Of a stretch of 64,000 nucleotides of DNA, positions 45,745-54,928 are shown piece after piece (position 1 is the stretch's first letter; each line of letters opens with the position of its first letter). The stretch is from the NCBI RefSeq assembly GCF_004168035.1, contig NZ_SDPU01000035.1:434001-498000 (forward strand), in the 5' to 3' direction. Both the position numbers and the translations under genes were made by a program. Under the pieces are notes generated by a model that saw only the letters and a program-made list of their open reading frames with translations, made no database searches and had not been told where the DNA came from. Source of the DNA: Nocardioides iriomotensis (GTDB taxonomy: Bacteria > Actinomycetota > Actinomycetes > Propionibacteriales > Nocardioidaceae).

Positions 45745-46983
45745 CCGGTGGTCCGCAGCCGTGGGCAGCCCGGCGACCGCGGGGACGTCCTTGGCGAGCG
45801 CCAGCGCTCCCATGACGCCCGCGTGCTCGCCGAGGCTGCCCGGGATCACCCGCAGCGCCGAGGCGGTGTCGGGCTGGGCGTAGCGGGCCACCGAGTCGCG
45901 GATGCCGCGCAGCAGCGAGGGGGAGACGCCCACGGCGCCGCCCACCACGATGACCGCGGGGTTGAGGTGGTTGCTCAGGTCGGCCAGCACGCGCCCGATC
46001 GCCCGTCCGGCGTCGTCGAAGATCCGGTTGACGCCGGCGTCCTCGGCGCGGCTGAGCGCGAGCATCCGCTCGACGTCCAGCTCCACGCCGTACGCCGGAC
46101 GGAGCAGCTCGACCAGCCGGGGCGCGGCCACCTGCGTCTCGAGGCAGCCGCGGTTGCCGCAGCGGCACACCGGCCCGTCGTCGTCGAGGCGCACGTGCCC
46201 GATCTCGCCGGCGATGCCGGTGACGCCGCGGTGCAGCCGGCCGGCCAGGATCAGCCCGGCACCGATGCCGCCGGCGACCTTGACGTAGATGACGTCGTCG
46301 TGGCCGCGCGCGGCGCCGTGCACGAGCTCGCCGAGCGCGCCGACGTTGGCGTCGTTGTCGGTCCGCACGTCGAGGCCGATCCGGTCCGCGAGCTCGACCG
46401 ACGGCTGCAGGGTGACCCAGCCCGGCAGGATCGGCGAGACGATCGTGCCGGTGCGCGGGTCGATCGGGCCGGGGACGCCCATGCCCACGCCGACGACCCG
46501 GGACTCGTCAGCGCCGGCCTCGGCCAGGCACTCGCGCACCATCTTTGCGGTGAGGTCGAGGGTGGGCGGGGCCGGCTCGCGGTCGACGTCGTAGGCGACC
46601 TCGCGCTCGCTGAGGATGTCCGAGGCCAGGTCGCTGACCGCGACGCGTACGTGCCGGTGGCCGATGTCGACCCCGACCAGCACGCGTGGGTCGCCGGCGA
46701 GCGTCAGCCGGGTCGGCGGGCGTCCGGTGCCCTTGGGGGCGGGCTCGCCGGACGTCTCGGCGAGGTGGCCCTCGGTCATCAGCTCCTTGACGATGCTCGA
46801 GACCGTGCTGCGGGAGAGCCCGGTGCGCCGGGTCAGCTCGCTGCGGCTGAGCGGCTCGGAGCGGCCGAGCAGGTCCAGCACGAGGGCACGGTTCGTGGTC
46901 CGAAGAGCGCTCGGTCCGGATTCGTCCGTTCCGACCGTCTCGTCCGTATCTACGGCACCACGCGCACCGCCCGCCTCGGTCAT
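45736..46983 (-). CDS. ROK-family transcriptional regulator
   Basis: A 415-residue repressor-type ROK protein. The winged helix lies at residues ~27-80 (NRALVLDLLGRSEPLSRSEL, GLSRSTVSSIVKEL). The sugar-kinase-like domain follows, with LVGVDIGHRHVRVAVSDL, VGVGMGVPGPIDP, NDANVGALGE, the ROK zinc site GEIGHVRLDDDGPVCRCGNR..CLE and VVGGAVG. Such proteins bind a sugar and release DNA. ATG 46983 is 168 bases from the divergent ABC importer, and a palindrome in the gap (47042-47070) is its likely operator. Open frame further upstream lies antisense to the importer and was rejected. Confidence 0.9.
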   Translation of the reverse strand: MTEAGGARGAVDTDETVGTDESGPSALRTTNRALVLDLLGRSEPLSRSELTRRTGLSRSTVSSIVKELMTEGHLAETSGEPAPKGTGRPPTRLTLAGDPRVLVGVDIGHRHVRVAVSDLASDILSEREVAYDVDREPAPPTLDLTAKMVRECLAEAGADESRVVGVGMGVPGPIDPRTGTIVSPILPGWVTLQPSVELADRIGLDVRTDNDANVGALGELVHGAARGHDDVIYVKVAGGIGAGLILAGRLHRGVTGIAGEIGHVRLDDDGPVCRCGNRGCLETQVAAPRLVELLRPAYGVELDVERMLALSRAEDAGVNRIFDDAGRAIGRVLADLSNHLNPAVIVVGGAVGVSPSLLRGIRDSVARYAQPDTASALRVIPGSLGEHAGVMGALALAKDVPAVAGLPTAADHRSA

Positions 46984-47001
46984 GGTGACGAGGCTAACCG
47001 A

Positions 47002-47081
47002 ATTATGCCGAAGTTGAACAGAAACAACTCGGTAAAGACACGGGTTTCTGCATTGACTGGTCAGAAACCCCGTCATACGTT
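47002..47081. promoter_or_regulatory. Divergent promoter region with ROK operator candidate
   Basis: A perfect 9-bp inverted repeat, GGGTTTCTG (47042-47050) and CAGAAACCC (47062-47070), spans a TTGACT -35 box (47053-47058). A TACGTT -10 follows at 47076-47081 with 17-base spacing, facing the ABC genes. A third half-site, CAGAAAC, is at 47019-47025. On the other strand, CATAAT (47007-47002) can serve the ROK gene. Binding of the ROK protein would block the importer promoter. Confidence 0.65.
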
Positions 47082-47151
47082 GACTCGAAATGAAAGCGAC
47101 CACCGCGGACCTGCTGCCGGCGGTCGAGCTCGTGCGAACCGGAGGAACGTC

Positions 47152-48435
47152 ATGAGAGCAACCCCCAAGAAGCTGGTCGCGGTGCTGGCCACCGCCGGCC
47201 TGCTGACCCTGACCGCCGCGTGCGGTGGGGACAGCGGCAGCGGCGGCGGAGGCGGCGACAGCGCCGACGTCGAGGTCTTCACCTGGTGGGCCGAGGGCAG
47301 TGAGAAGGAGGGCCTCGACGCCCTCGTCAAGGTGTTCGAGGAGCAGAACCCGGACTTCAACTTCGTCAACGGCGCGGTGGCCGGCGGCGCCGGCTCCGAC
47401 GCCAAGAACGTCCTCGCCTCGCGCCTGCAGACCAACGACCCGCCGGCGACGTTCCAGGCGCACGCCGGTGCGGAGCTGACCGACTACATCGAGCAGGGCC
47501 AGATCGAGGGCCTGTCCGACATGTACGAGGAGAAGGGCTGGAACGAGCTCTTCCCGGAGGGCCTGCTCGAGCGGCTGCAGCAGGACGGTGAGATCTACTC
47601 CGTCCCCTCGAACATCCACCGGGCCAACGTGGTCTGGGCCAACCCGGCCGTGCTGAAGGACGCCGGCCTCGACCCCGAGGCCACCTACGACACGCTCGAC
47701 GACTGGATCGCGGCGCTGAAGAAGGTCGACGCGGCCGGCAAGATCCCGCTGTCCGTCGCGACCGACTGGACGCAGGTCCACCTGCTCGAGACCGTGCTGC
47801 TCGCCGACCTGGGTCCCGAGGGATACAGCGGCCTCTGGGACGGGTCGACCGACTGGAGCGGTCCCGAGGTCTCCGACGCGCTCGACGACTACGCCACGCT
47901 GATGGACCTCACCAACACCGACCGTCAGTCGCTCGACTGGCCCGACGCCACCCAGCTCGTCATCGACGGCGACGCGGCGTTCAACGTGATGGGCGACTGG
48001 GCCGAGGCGGCCTTCGCCAGCCAGGACAAGACCCTGGGCACCGACTACATGGCGTTCCCGGTGCCGGGCACCGACGGTGTCTTCGACTTCCTGGCCGACT
48101 CGTTCACGATGCCGGTCAACGGCCCGAACCCCGACGGCACCGAGGCCTGGCTCGACACCGTGGCCAGCGCCGAGGGCCAGGAGGCCTTCAACAAGGCCAA
48201 GGGCTCGATCCCGGCCAACCTCGAGGCGAAGACCGACGACTTCGGTGACTACCAGCAGACCGCCATCGAGTCGTGGCAGAACGACGAGATCGTGTCGTCG
48301 CTCGCCCACGGTGCGGCGGCGTCCGTCAGCTGGCTGACCGACGTCACGGCTGCGGTCGCGAAGTTCGGATCCGACGGCGACGTGGCCAGCCTGCAGGAGG
48401 GCCTGTCCGCCGCGGCGGAGAAGAACCAGTCCTGA
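47152..48435 (+). CDS. Sugar ABC transporter substrate-binding lipoprotein
   Basis: A 427-residue family-1 solute-binding protein. The signal peptide ends in a lipobox (LLTLTAAC, Cys 24), so it is anchored outside the membrane. VEVFTWWAEGSEKEGLDALV, GAGSDAKNVLASRLQTNDPP and VPSNIHRANVVWANP are typical of glucose/mannose-type binders with aromatic stacking residues. GGAGGAACGTC precedes the ATG. It is the first gene of an importer operon (two permeases and an isomerase follow). A hairpin after its stop probably lowers expression of the permeases relative to this protein. Confidence 0.92.
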   Translation: MRATPKKLVAVLATAGLLTLTAACGGDSGSGGGGGDSADVEVFTWWAEGSEKEGLDALVKVFEEQNPDFNFVNGAVAGGAGSDAKNVLASRLQTNDPPATFQAHAGAELTDYIEQGQIEGLSDMYEEKGWNELFPEGLLERLQQDGEIYSVPSNIHRANVVWANPAVLKDAGLDPEATYDTLDDWIAALKKVDAAGKIPLSVATDWTQVHLLETVLLADLGPEGYSGLWDGSTDWSGPEVSDALDDYATLMDLTNTDRQSLDWPDATQLVIDGDAAFNVMGDWAEAAFASQDKTLGTDYMAFPVPGTDGVFDFLADSFTMPVNGPNPDGTEAWLDTVASAEGQEAFNKAKGSIPANLEAKTDDFGDYQQTAIESWQNDEIVSSLAHGAAASVSWLTDVTAAVAKFGSDGDVASLQEGLSAAAEKNQS

Positions 48436-48497
48436 CCGGCTGACGCCGTCGTGACCCCGGCGCCGCCCAGCGCTGCCGGGGGCACGACCCCAGGAAC

Positions 48498-48537
48498 ACG
48501 GTGGCGGTCGTCTGCCTCGCGCAACGGCCGCCACCGT
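48498..48537 (+). terminator. Intra-operon stem-loop after the binding-protein gene
   Basis: Perfect 10-bp repeat ACGGTGGCGG/CCGCCACCGT with a 20-base loop, 62 bases past the binding-protein stop and 62 bases before the first permease. A partial terminator or mRNA-stabilising hairpin at this place is common in solute-binding-protein operons. Confidence 0.55.
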
Positions 48538-48599
48538 CCTTCCGCCGCCTTACCGGCGCGGTCTCGACAAAGGTCGACCACCGACGAAAGGCTTCACCC

Positions 48600-49514
48600 A
48601 TGAGCACCCAGACCCCCGCGAAGCCGCGGCAGGGGTACCGGACCTGGGGACCGCCCCTGCTGCTGATCACCCCGACGATCATCGTCCTCGGCGTGTTCGT
48701 CTACGGCCTGATCGGCGCCAACCTCAACACCTCGTTCCAGGACCGGCACACCCGCGGTCCGGCCGAGGGCTACGTCGGGTTCGAGAACTACACCGCACTG
48801 TTCTCCGACGACACGTTCATCTACTCGCTGCGCAACCTGGTCCTCTACACCGGCACGTTCCTGGTCGGGACGCTGGTCCTCGGGTTCCTGTGGGCGTGGC
48901 TGCTCGAGCGCGGCGCCCGGGGCGAGTCCCTGTTCCGCGCCGTCTACCTCTTCCCGATGGCCGTCTCCTTCATCGCCTCGGGCGTGGTGTGGCGGTGGCT
49001 GCTGAACAACGCCGAGGGCGACCGCGCGTCGGGCCTGAACCGGCTGTTCGAGTCGCTCGGGCTCGGGTTCCTGCAGAACCCGTGGTGGACCGACCAGCGC
49101 TTCGGGATCATGGCGATCGCGCTCCCGGCGGTGTGGCAGCTGACCGGCTACGTGATGGCGCTGTTCCTGGCCGGCTTCCGGGGCATCCCCGAGGAGCTGC
49201 GCGAGGCCGGCCGCATCGATGGGGCGTCGGAGTGGCAGCTCTACCGGCACGTGCTGTTCCCGCAGCTGAGCCCGGTCGCGCTCTCGGCGACCATCATCAT
49301 CGGCCACATGTCGCTGAAGGTCTTCGACCTGATCATGGCGATCGCCGGCCAGACCAACTACACGACCCAGGTGCCGGCCACCCAGATGTGGGTGGAGTTC
49401 ACGCGCGGCGACTATGCCAAGTCCGCGGCCATCGGCACGGTGCTGCTGCTCATCGTGGCGGTGCTGATCGTGCCCTACCTCGTGGCCACCTACCGACAGG
49501 AGCGTCGCCGATGA
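48600..49514 (+). CDS. Sugar ABC transporter permease (MalF-type)
   Basis: A 304-residue inner-membrane subunit with about six helices. It begins GPPLLLITPTIIVLGVFVYG; the cytoplasmic EAA loop that contacts the ATPase is EELREAGRIDGASEWQLYRH. WTLLNTF-like segments are replaced by VWRWLLNNAEGD, usual for the glucose/mannose group. It overlaps the second permease by ATGA. Confidence 0.9.
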   Translation: MSTQTPAKPRQGYRTWGPPLLLITPTIIVLGVFVYGLIGANLNTSFQDRHTRGPAEGYVGFENYTALFSDDTFIYSLRNLVLYTGTFLVGTLVLGFLWAWLLERGARGESLFRAVYLFPMAVSFIASGVVWRWLLNNAEGDRASGLNRLFESLGLGFLQNPWWTDQRFGIMAIALPAVWQLTGYVMALFLAGFRGIPEELREAGRIDGASEWQLYRHVLFPQLSPVALSATIIIGHMSLKVFDLIMAIAGQTNYTTQVPATQMWVEFTRGDYAKSAAIGTVLLLIVAVLIVPYLVATYRQERRR

Positions 49515-50398
49515 GCACCGCCGTCACCACCGAGGCGCTGCCCGAGGCCAAGGGCACCGCTCCCGTCCGTCCCGCCTCCGGCAACGCCGTGGCCATGCGC
49601 ACCCTGAAGTACGCCCTGCTCCTAGTGTTCCTGTGCATCGTGCTGATGCCGGCGTACGTCCTGTTCGTCACCAGCTTCAAGGGGATCGGCGACGCGACGC
49701 CGACCCGTGCCTGGCGGCTGCCCACCGAGTGGGAGACCGCCGGCTGGCAGCGCGCGTGGGAGACGCTGGCCCCGGCCCTCGTCCGCACGTTCTCGATGGT
49801 CATCCCGGCCGCGATCATCTCGGCGCTGATCGGCTCGATGAACGGCTTCGTGCTGTCGCGCTGGCGGTTCCCGGGTGCCGACATCGTGTTCACGCTGATC
49901 CTGTTCGGCATGTTCATCCCGTACCAGGCGGTGATGATCCCGCTGGTGCAGCTCGTGCAGTCGCTCGGTGTGCCGTCCGGCGTACCCAGCCTGATCCTGC
50001 TCCACGTCGTCTACGGCCTGCCGATCACGACGCTGATCTTCCGCAACTACTACGCCGGCGTGCCGCACGAGCTGATCGAGGCGGCCCGCGTCGACGGGGC
50101 CGGGCTGCTGCGCACCTACGCGTCGATCATCCTGCCGATCTCGATGCCGGCGTTCGTGGTCGTGCTGATGTGGCAGTTCACGTCGGCGTGGAACGACTAC
50201 CTGTTCGCGCTGTTCTTCTCCAACTCGCGCAACGGGCCGGTCACCATCTCGCTGAACTTCCTGGCCAGCGGCCAGCTCCAGGACTACTCGGCGAGCATGG
50301 CGGGAGCGCTGATCGCCTCCGTGCCGACGCTGCTGGTCTACATCCTGCTCGGTCGCTACTTCGTCGGCGGGCTGATGGCGGGCTCGGTCAAGGGATGA
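49511..50398 (+). CDS. Sugar ABC transporter permease (MalG-type)
   Basis: A 295-residue partner permease with about six helices. The EAA loop is PHELIEAARVDGAGLLRTYA, followed by ILPISMPAFVVVLMWQFTSA and WNDYLFAL, all hallmarks of the MalG side. The N-terminal ~25 residues are a variable cytoplasmic tail. It overlaps both neighbours by ATGA. No ATP-binding subunit gene is present in the operon, so the importer must borrow a shared MsiK-type ATPase encoded elsewhere, as in many actinobacteria. Confidence 0.9.
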   Translation: MSTAVTTEALPEAKGTAPVRPASGNAVAMRTLKYALLLVFLCIVLMPAYVLFVTSFKGIGDATPTRAWRLPTEWETAGWQRAWETLAPALVRTFSMVIPAAIISALIGSMNGFVLSRWRFPGADIVFTLILFGMFIPYQAVMIPLVQLVQSLGVPSGVPSLILLHVVYGLPITTLIFRNYYAGVPHELIEAARVDGAGLLRTYASIILPISMPAFVVVLMWQFTSAWNDYLFALFFSNSRNGPVTISLNFLASGQLQDYSASMAGALIASVPTLLVYILLGRYFVGGLMAGSVKG

Positions 50399-51597
50399 CC
50401 GCGCAGGTGGCGCGGGTCGACGCCGCCGCTGAGCTGCTGCGGCTGCTCGACTTCGCCCGGGGGGCTGCCGCCACGCCGGCCGGGTTCGCGTGGCTCGACG
50501 ACCGCGGGGTGCCCGACCTCGCGCAGCACGTGCACACCTGGATCACGACGCGCATGACGCACGTGTTCTCGCTCGCCCACCTCCAGGCGGTCGGGGACGC
50601 GGCCGGGCTGGCGGCGCACGGTGTCCGTGCGCTCGCCGGCCCGCTGCGCGACGCCGAGCACGGCGGCTGGTACGCCGCGGTGTCGGCAGACGGGCGCGTC
50701 GTCGACGCCACCAAGGCGGCGTACGCGCACGCGTTCGTGGTGCTGGCCGGGTCGAGCGCGACGGTGGCGGGTGTGCGCGGCGGCGAGGCGCTGCTCGACG
50801 AGGCGCTGGAGGTCGTCGACACGCACTTCCTCGACGGCGACGGCCGGGTCGTCGACGCGCTCGCACCCGACATGGGGCCGGGCGAGGCCTACCGTGGCGC
50901 GAACTCCAGCATGCACATGGTCGAGGCGCTGCTCGCCGCCGGCGACGTCACCGGCGACCGGCGCCGGCACGACACCGCGCTCGGCATCGCCGAGCACCTC
51001 GTCCACGGCGTCGCGCGCGAGCACGACTTCCTGCTGCCCGAGCACTTCACCGCCGACTGGGTCGCCCTGCCCGACTACAACGCCGACGACCCGGCGGACC
51101 AGTTCCGCCCCTTCGGCTGCACGCCCGGCCACCTGCTGGAGTGGTCGCGGCTGCTGCTGCACCTCGAGGCGACCGTCGCGGAGCCGCCGGCCTGGCTGCT
51201 CGAGGACGCCGTGTCGCTGTTCGAGTCCGCCACCGAGGTCGGATGGACCGTGGACCTCGAGCCCGGCTTCGTCTACACCGTCGACTGGCAGCGGCACCCC
51301 GTGGTCCGCAGCCGGATGCACTGGGTGCACGCCGAGGGCCTCGCGGCCGCGGCGGCGCTGCACCGGCGCACGGGTGAGGCGTCGTACGCCGACTGGCAGC
51401 GGGTGCTCGAGGAGTACGTCGCGACGTACCTCGTCGACCGCGACCTCGGCTCGTGGCACCACGAGCTCGACGAGCACAACCGGCCGGCCGCGACGACCTG
51501 GCAGGGCAAGCCCGACGTGTACCACGCCTACCAGGCGCTGCTGCTCGCGAGCCGGCCGCTGGCGCCGGTGCTGTCGGTGCAGCTCGCAGGACGCTGA
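50395..51597 (+). CDS. AGE-family epimerase/isomerase (YihS-like)
   Basis: A 400-residue cytoplasmic alpha/alpha-barrel enzyme of the N-acylglucosamine 2-epimerase family. Conserved segments include HTWITTRMTHVFSLAHL, AYRGANSSMHMVEALLAA, GCTPGHLLEWSRLLL, RSRMHWVHAEGLAAA and KPDVYHAYQALL, carrying the catalytic histidines of the YihS/mannose isomerase group. It interconverts an aldose and ketose (for example mannose or sulfoquinovose with their 2-keto forms). As the last gene of the importer operon it probably acts first on the imported sugar. The start overlaps the permease stop (ATGA). Confidence 0.87.
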   Translation: MTAQVARVDAAAELLRLLDFARGAAATPAGFAWLDDRGVPDLAQHVHTWITTRMTHVFSLAHLQAVGDAAGLAAHGVRALAGPLRDAEHGGWYAAVSADGRVVDATKAAYAHAFVVLAGSSATVAGVRGGEALLDEALEVVDTHFLDGDGRVVDALAPDMGPGEAYRGANSSMHMVEALLAAGDVTGDRRRHDTALGIAEHLVHGVAREHDFLLPEHFTADWVALPDYNADDPADQFRPFGCTPGHLLEWSRLLLHLEATVAEPPAWLLEDAVSLFESATEVGWTVDLEPGFVYTVDWQRHPVVRSRMHWVHAEGLAAAAALHRRTGEASYADWQRVLEEYVATYLVDRDLGSWHHELDEHNRPAATTWQGKPDVYHAYQALLLASRPLAPVLSVQLAGR

Positions 51598-51598
51598 C

Positions 51599-51647
51599 AG
51601 GCCACTTTCCGACCGACACGCCGGGCGTGTCGGTCGGAAAGTGGCCT
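51599..51647. terminator. Perfect 22-bp bidirectional terminator
   Basis: AGGCCACTTTCCGACCGACA (51599-51618, plus CG) is repeated inverted at 51626-51647 with a 5-base loop CCGGG: 22 consecutive pairs without mismatch. It lies between the convergent isomerase and ackA stop codons, 1 and 6 bases from them. No T-run on either side. Confidence 0.8.
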
Positions 51648-51653
51648 CTCGCG

Positions 51654-52841
51654 CTAGATGACGGCGAGAGTCTGGCGGGCGATCTCCCACTCCTCGTTGG
51701 TGGGCACCACGAGCACGGCGACGTCGGCGCCGTCGGGGGAGACGGCGCGGGCGTCGCGGCTTCGGGCCTCGTTGCGGCCGTCGTCGACGACGATGCCCAG
51801 CCTGTCGAGTCCTGCGAGCGCGGCGGCGCGGACCGAGGGGGAGTTCTCGCCGACGCCGGCGGTGAACACCACCGCGTCGACGCGGCCGAGCACGGCGTAG
51901 TAGGCGCCGACGTACTTCCTGATCCGGTGCACGTAGACGTCGAACGCCAGCCGCGCGTCCTCGTCGCCGGCGTCGCGCAGCTCCGTGAGCCGGCGGAAGT
52001 CGTTGACCCCGGAGAGGCCCTTGAGGCCGGACTCCTTGTTGAGCGCGCGGTCGATGTCGAGCAGCGACCAGCCGAGCTGGCGGTTGAGGTGCGCGGGCAC
52101 GGCCGGGTCGAGGTCGCCGGAGCGGGTGCCCATGACGAGGCCCTCGAGCGGGGTCAGGCCCATCGACGTCTCGACCGAGCGGCCGCCCTCGACGGCCGTG
52201 ACCGAGCAGCCGTTGCCGAGGTGCAGCACGACCAGGTTGGTGTCCTCGACCGGCTTGCCGAGGAGGTCGGCGGCGGCCTGCGAGACGAAGGCGTACGACG
52301 TGCCGTGGAAGCCGTAGCGGCGGACGTGGTGCTCGTCCCGCCACGCCTTGGGTACGGCGTACGTGTAGGCGTGCTCGGGCAGCGTGGCGTGGAAGGCCGT
52401 GTCGAACACCGCCACCTGCGGCAGGTCCGGGAACAGCCGGCGGGCGACGCGCAGGCCCTCGAGGTTCGCCGGGTTGTGCAGCGGCGCGAGCGGCACGAGC
52501 TCCTCGACGGCGGCGAGCAGGGCGTCGTCGACGACCGTCGGCTCCGAGAACAGCTCGCCGCCGTGCACCACGCGGTGCCCGACGGCGCGGATGTCGGCGT
52601 CGGCGAGAGCGGGACCGTGCTGCTCGAACGCGTCGAGCACCGCACGCAGCGCGTCCTCGTGGTCGGTGAAGGCGCGCTTGTCGGTGTGCTCGCCGGACGG
52701 ACCGCGGTGCGTGAGCGCGCCCCGGTCCTCGCCGATCGCCTCGACGATCCCGTCGGCCGGCTCGTCGCCGGTGGCGGCGTCGACGAGGGAGTACTTCAGC
52801 GAGGACGAGCCGGCGTTGACCACCAGCACGAGGTCGCTCAT
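51654..52841 (-). CDS. ackA: Acetate kinase
   Basis: A 395-residue kinase that converts acetyl phosphate and ADP to acetate and ATP, the second step of the Pta-AckA pathway. Motifs: VVNAGSSSLKYSL (start), GHRVVHGG, FDTAFHATLPEHAY, RRYGFHGTSY, LHLGNGCSV and TAGVGENSPSVR; the catalytic Asp and Arg in these are intact. ATG 52841 overlaps the pta stop (ATGA), so both are made together. It faces the isomerase gene across a strong terminator. Confidence 0.96.
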   Translation of the reverse strand: MSDLVLVVNAGSSSLKYSLVDAATGDEPADGIVEAIGEDRGALTHRGPSGEHTDKRAFTDHEDALRAVLDAFEQHGPALADADIRAVGHRVVHGGELFSEPTVVDDALLAAVEELVPLAPLHNPANLEGLRVARRLFPDLPQVAVFDTAFHATLPEHAYTYAVPKAWRDEHHVRRYGFHGTSYAFVSQAAADLLGKPVEDTNLVVLHLGNGCSVTAVEGGRSVETSMGLTPLEGLVMGTRSGDLDPAVPAHLNRQLGWSLLDIDRALNKESGLKGLSGVNDFRRLTELRDAGDEDARLAFDVYVHRIRKYVGAYYAVLGRVDAVVFTAGVGENSPSVRAAALAGLDRLGIVVDDGRNEARSRDARAVSPDGADVAVLVVPTNEEWEIARQTLAVI

Positions 52842-54922
52842 GCGTCGTGCCCCTCTCCCTGGGCCTGGATCGCGGTGATCGCCACCGTGTTGACGATGTC
52901 GCGCACGGTGGCGCCGCGGGACAGGTCGTTGACCGGCTTGCGCAGACCCTGGAGCACCGGCCCGATCGCGACGGCGCCGGCCGAGCGCTGCACGGCCTTG
53001 TAGGTGTTGTTGCCGGTGTTGAGGTCGGGAAAGACGAACACGGTGGCGCGGCCGGCGACCTCCGAGCCGGGCAGCTTGGTGCGGGCGACCGCGACGTCGA
53101 TGGCGGCGTCGTACTGGATCGGTCCCTCGACGAGCAGGTCGGGCGCCTTCTGCTTGACCAGTGCGGTGGCCGCGGAGACCTTCTCGACGTCGGTCCCGGC
53201 GCCCGACGTACCGGTGGAGTAGGACAGCATGGCCACGCGAGGCTCGACGCCGAAGGCCGCGGCGGTGCGCGCGGACGACACGGCGATGTCGGCGAGCTGC
53301 TCGGCGGTCGGGTCGGGGTTGACCGCGCAGTCGCCGTAGACGAGGACCTGGTTCTCCAGGCACATGAAGAACACCGACGACACGACCGAGACCCCCGGCG
53401 TCGTCTTCACGATCTCGAGCGCCGGCCGGATCGTGTGCGCCGTGGTGTGCACCGCCCCGGACACCATGCCGTCGGCGAGGCCGAGCTCGACCATGAGCGT
53501 GCCGAAGTAGGACACGTCGGTGACCAGCGTGCGGGCGTCACCGAGCTCGACGCCCTTGTGCTTGCGGCGCTCGTAGTACTCCCGCGCGAACCGGTCCACG
53601 AGCTCCGCGTTTTGCGGGCTGACCAGCCGGGCGCCGGAGATGTCGACGCCGAGACCGGCCGCGGCGGCGTTGACCCGGATCGGGTCGCCGAGCAGGGTGA
53701 GGTCGACGATGCCGCGTCGCAGCAGGATGTCGGCCGCGCGCAGCACCCGCTCCTCGTCACCCTCGGGCAGCACGATGTGCTTCCTGTCGGCGCCGGCCCG
53801 GTCGACGAGCTGGTGCTCGAACATCAGCGGCGTGACCGCGTCGGTGCGCGCGACCTCGAACCGGTCGAGCAGCGTCTCGCCGTCGACGTGCTCGGCGAAC
53901 AGCTGGATGGCGGTCTGCACCTTGCGCGGGGAGTCCTTGGTGAGCCGGCCCCGCACGCTGTTCAGCGCCGTGGTGGTCGCGTGGGTGCCGAGGTCGGTCT
54001 CGACGATCGGCATGGTGGTGCCGAGTCCGTCGAGCAGCCGGGACACCTGCTCGTGGAGGCTGAGCCCGCCGTTGAGGACGATGCCGGACATCTGCGGGAA
54101 GCCGGTGGACAGGTGGGCCGTGATCACGCCCAGGACGATCTCCGGCCGGTCTCCCGGGGTGACCACGACCGCGCCCTCGAACAACCGGTCGAGCACGTTG
54201 GGCAGCGTCATCGCCGCCACCACGAGCCCGGTGGTCTCGCGGCCGAGGAGGTTCTCGTCGCCGCTGACGAGGCTGCCGCCGCACGCGCGCATCAGGTCGG
54301 CCAGCGACGGAGCGCTGAGCAGCGGCTGCTCGGGCAGGGCGTAGGCGAGCGCGCTGTCGACGGTGATCGCCTCGGCGTCGGCCAGCACGTCGGCGGCGTC
54401 CACCCGGTTGGCGACGACGGCGAGGAGCGTCCCGTGCTGCGCACGCAGCTCCGCGACCGCGACCGCGGCCATCGTGCGGAGCTCGTCGGGGGTGCGGCCG
54501 TAGCCGTTGAGCACCAGCAGCACCGGGGCGCCGAGGTTGGCGGCCAGCCGGGCGTTGTAGGAGAACTCGGTCGGGCTGCCGACGTCGGTGTAGTCGGTGC
54601 CGACGATCACCACGACGTCGCACACATCGGCGACCTCGTGGTAGCGCTCGACGATCCGGTCCAGCGCCGCCGTCGGGTCCTTGTGCACGTCGTCGTACGT
54701 GACCCCGGCGCACTCCTCGTAGCTCAGCGTCACCGCCTCGTGGGAGGTGAGCAGGTCGAGCACGTAGTCGCGGCCGTCGGGGGAGTCGCTGCCGGACCGG
54801 ACGACCGGCCGGAAGACCCCGACCTTGCCGACCCGGCGCGACAGCTGCTCGAGAAGGCCGAGCGCGACGGTGGACTTGCCCGAGAAGCCCTCGGCGGAGG
54901 CGACGTAGACGCTGCGTCCCAT
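52838..54922 (-). CDS. pta: Phosphate acetyltransferase (long form)
   Basis: A 694-residue three-domain enzyme. Residues ~1-220 are a P-loop/BioD-like domain (VASAEGFSGKSTVALGLLEQ), ~225-340 a DRTGG domain, and ~370-694 the catalytic PTA domain (LPEGDEERVLRAADILLRRG, SYSTGTSGAG, DAAIDVAVARTKLPGS, FVFPDLNTGNNTYKAVQR). It makes acetyl phosphate from acetyl-CoA. The start ATG 54922 has TAGGCT 6 bases upstream, overlapping the stop of the preceding gene, suggesting a leaderless transcript of its own for pta-ackA. Confidence 0.95.
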   Translation of the reverse strand: MGRSVYVASAEGFSGKSTVALGLLEQLSRRVGKVGVFRPVVRSGSDSPDGRDYVLDLLTSHEAVTLSYEECAGVTYDDVHKDPTAALDRIVERYHEVADVCDVVVIVGTDYTDVGSPTEFSYNARLAANLGAPVLLVLNGYGRTPDELRTMAAVAVAELRAQHGTLLAVVANRVDAADVLADAEAITVDSALAYALPEQPLLSAPSLADLMRACGGSLVSGDENLLGRETTGLVVAAMTLPNVLDRLFEGAVVVTPGDRPEIVLGVITAHLSTGFPQMSGIVLNGGLSLHEQVSRLLDGLGTTMPIVETDLGTHATTTALNSVRGRLTKDSPRKVQTAIQLFAEHVDGETLLDRFEVARTDAVTPLMFEHQLVDRAGADRKHIVLPEGDEERVLRAADILLRRGIVDLTLLGDPIRVNAAAAGLGVDISGARLVSPQNAELVDRFAREYYERRKHKGVELGDARTLVTDVSYFGTLMVELGLADGMVSGAVHTTAHTIRPALEIVKTTPGVSVVSSVFFMCLENQVLVYGDCAVNPDPTAEQLADIAVSSARTAAAFGVEPRVAMLSYSTGTSGAGTDVEKVSAATALVKQKAPDLLVEGPIQYDAAIDVAVARTKLPGSEVAGRATVFVFPDLNTGNNTYKAVQRSAGAVAIGPVLQGLRKPVNDLSRGATVRDIVNTVAITAIQAQGEGHDA

Positions 54923-54928
54923 GCCGGG

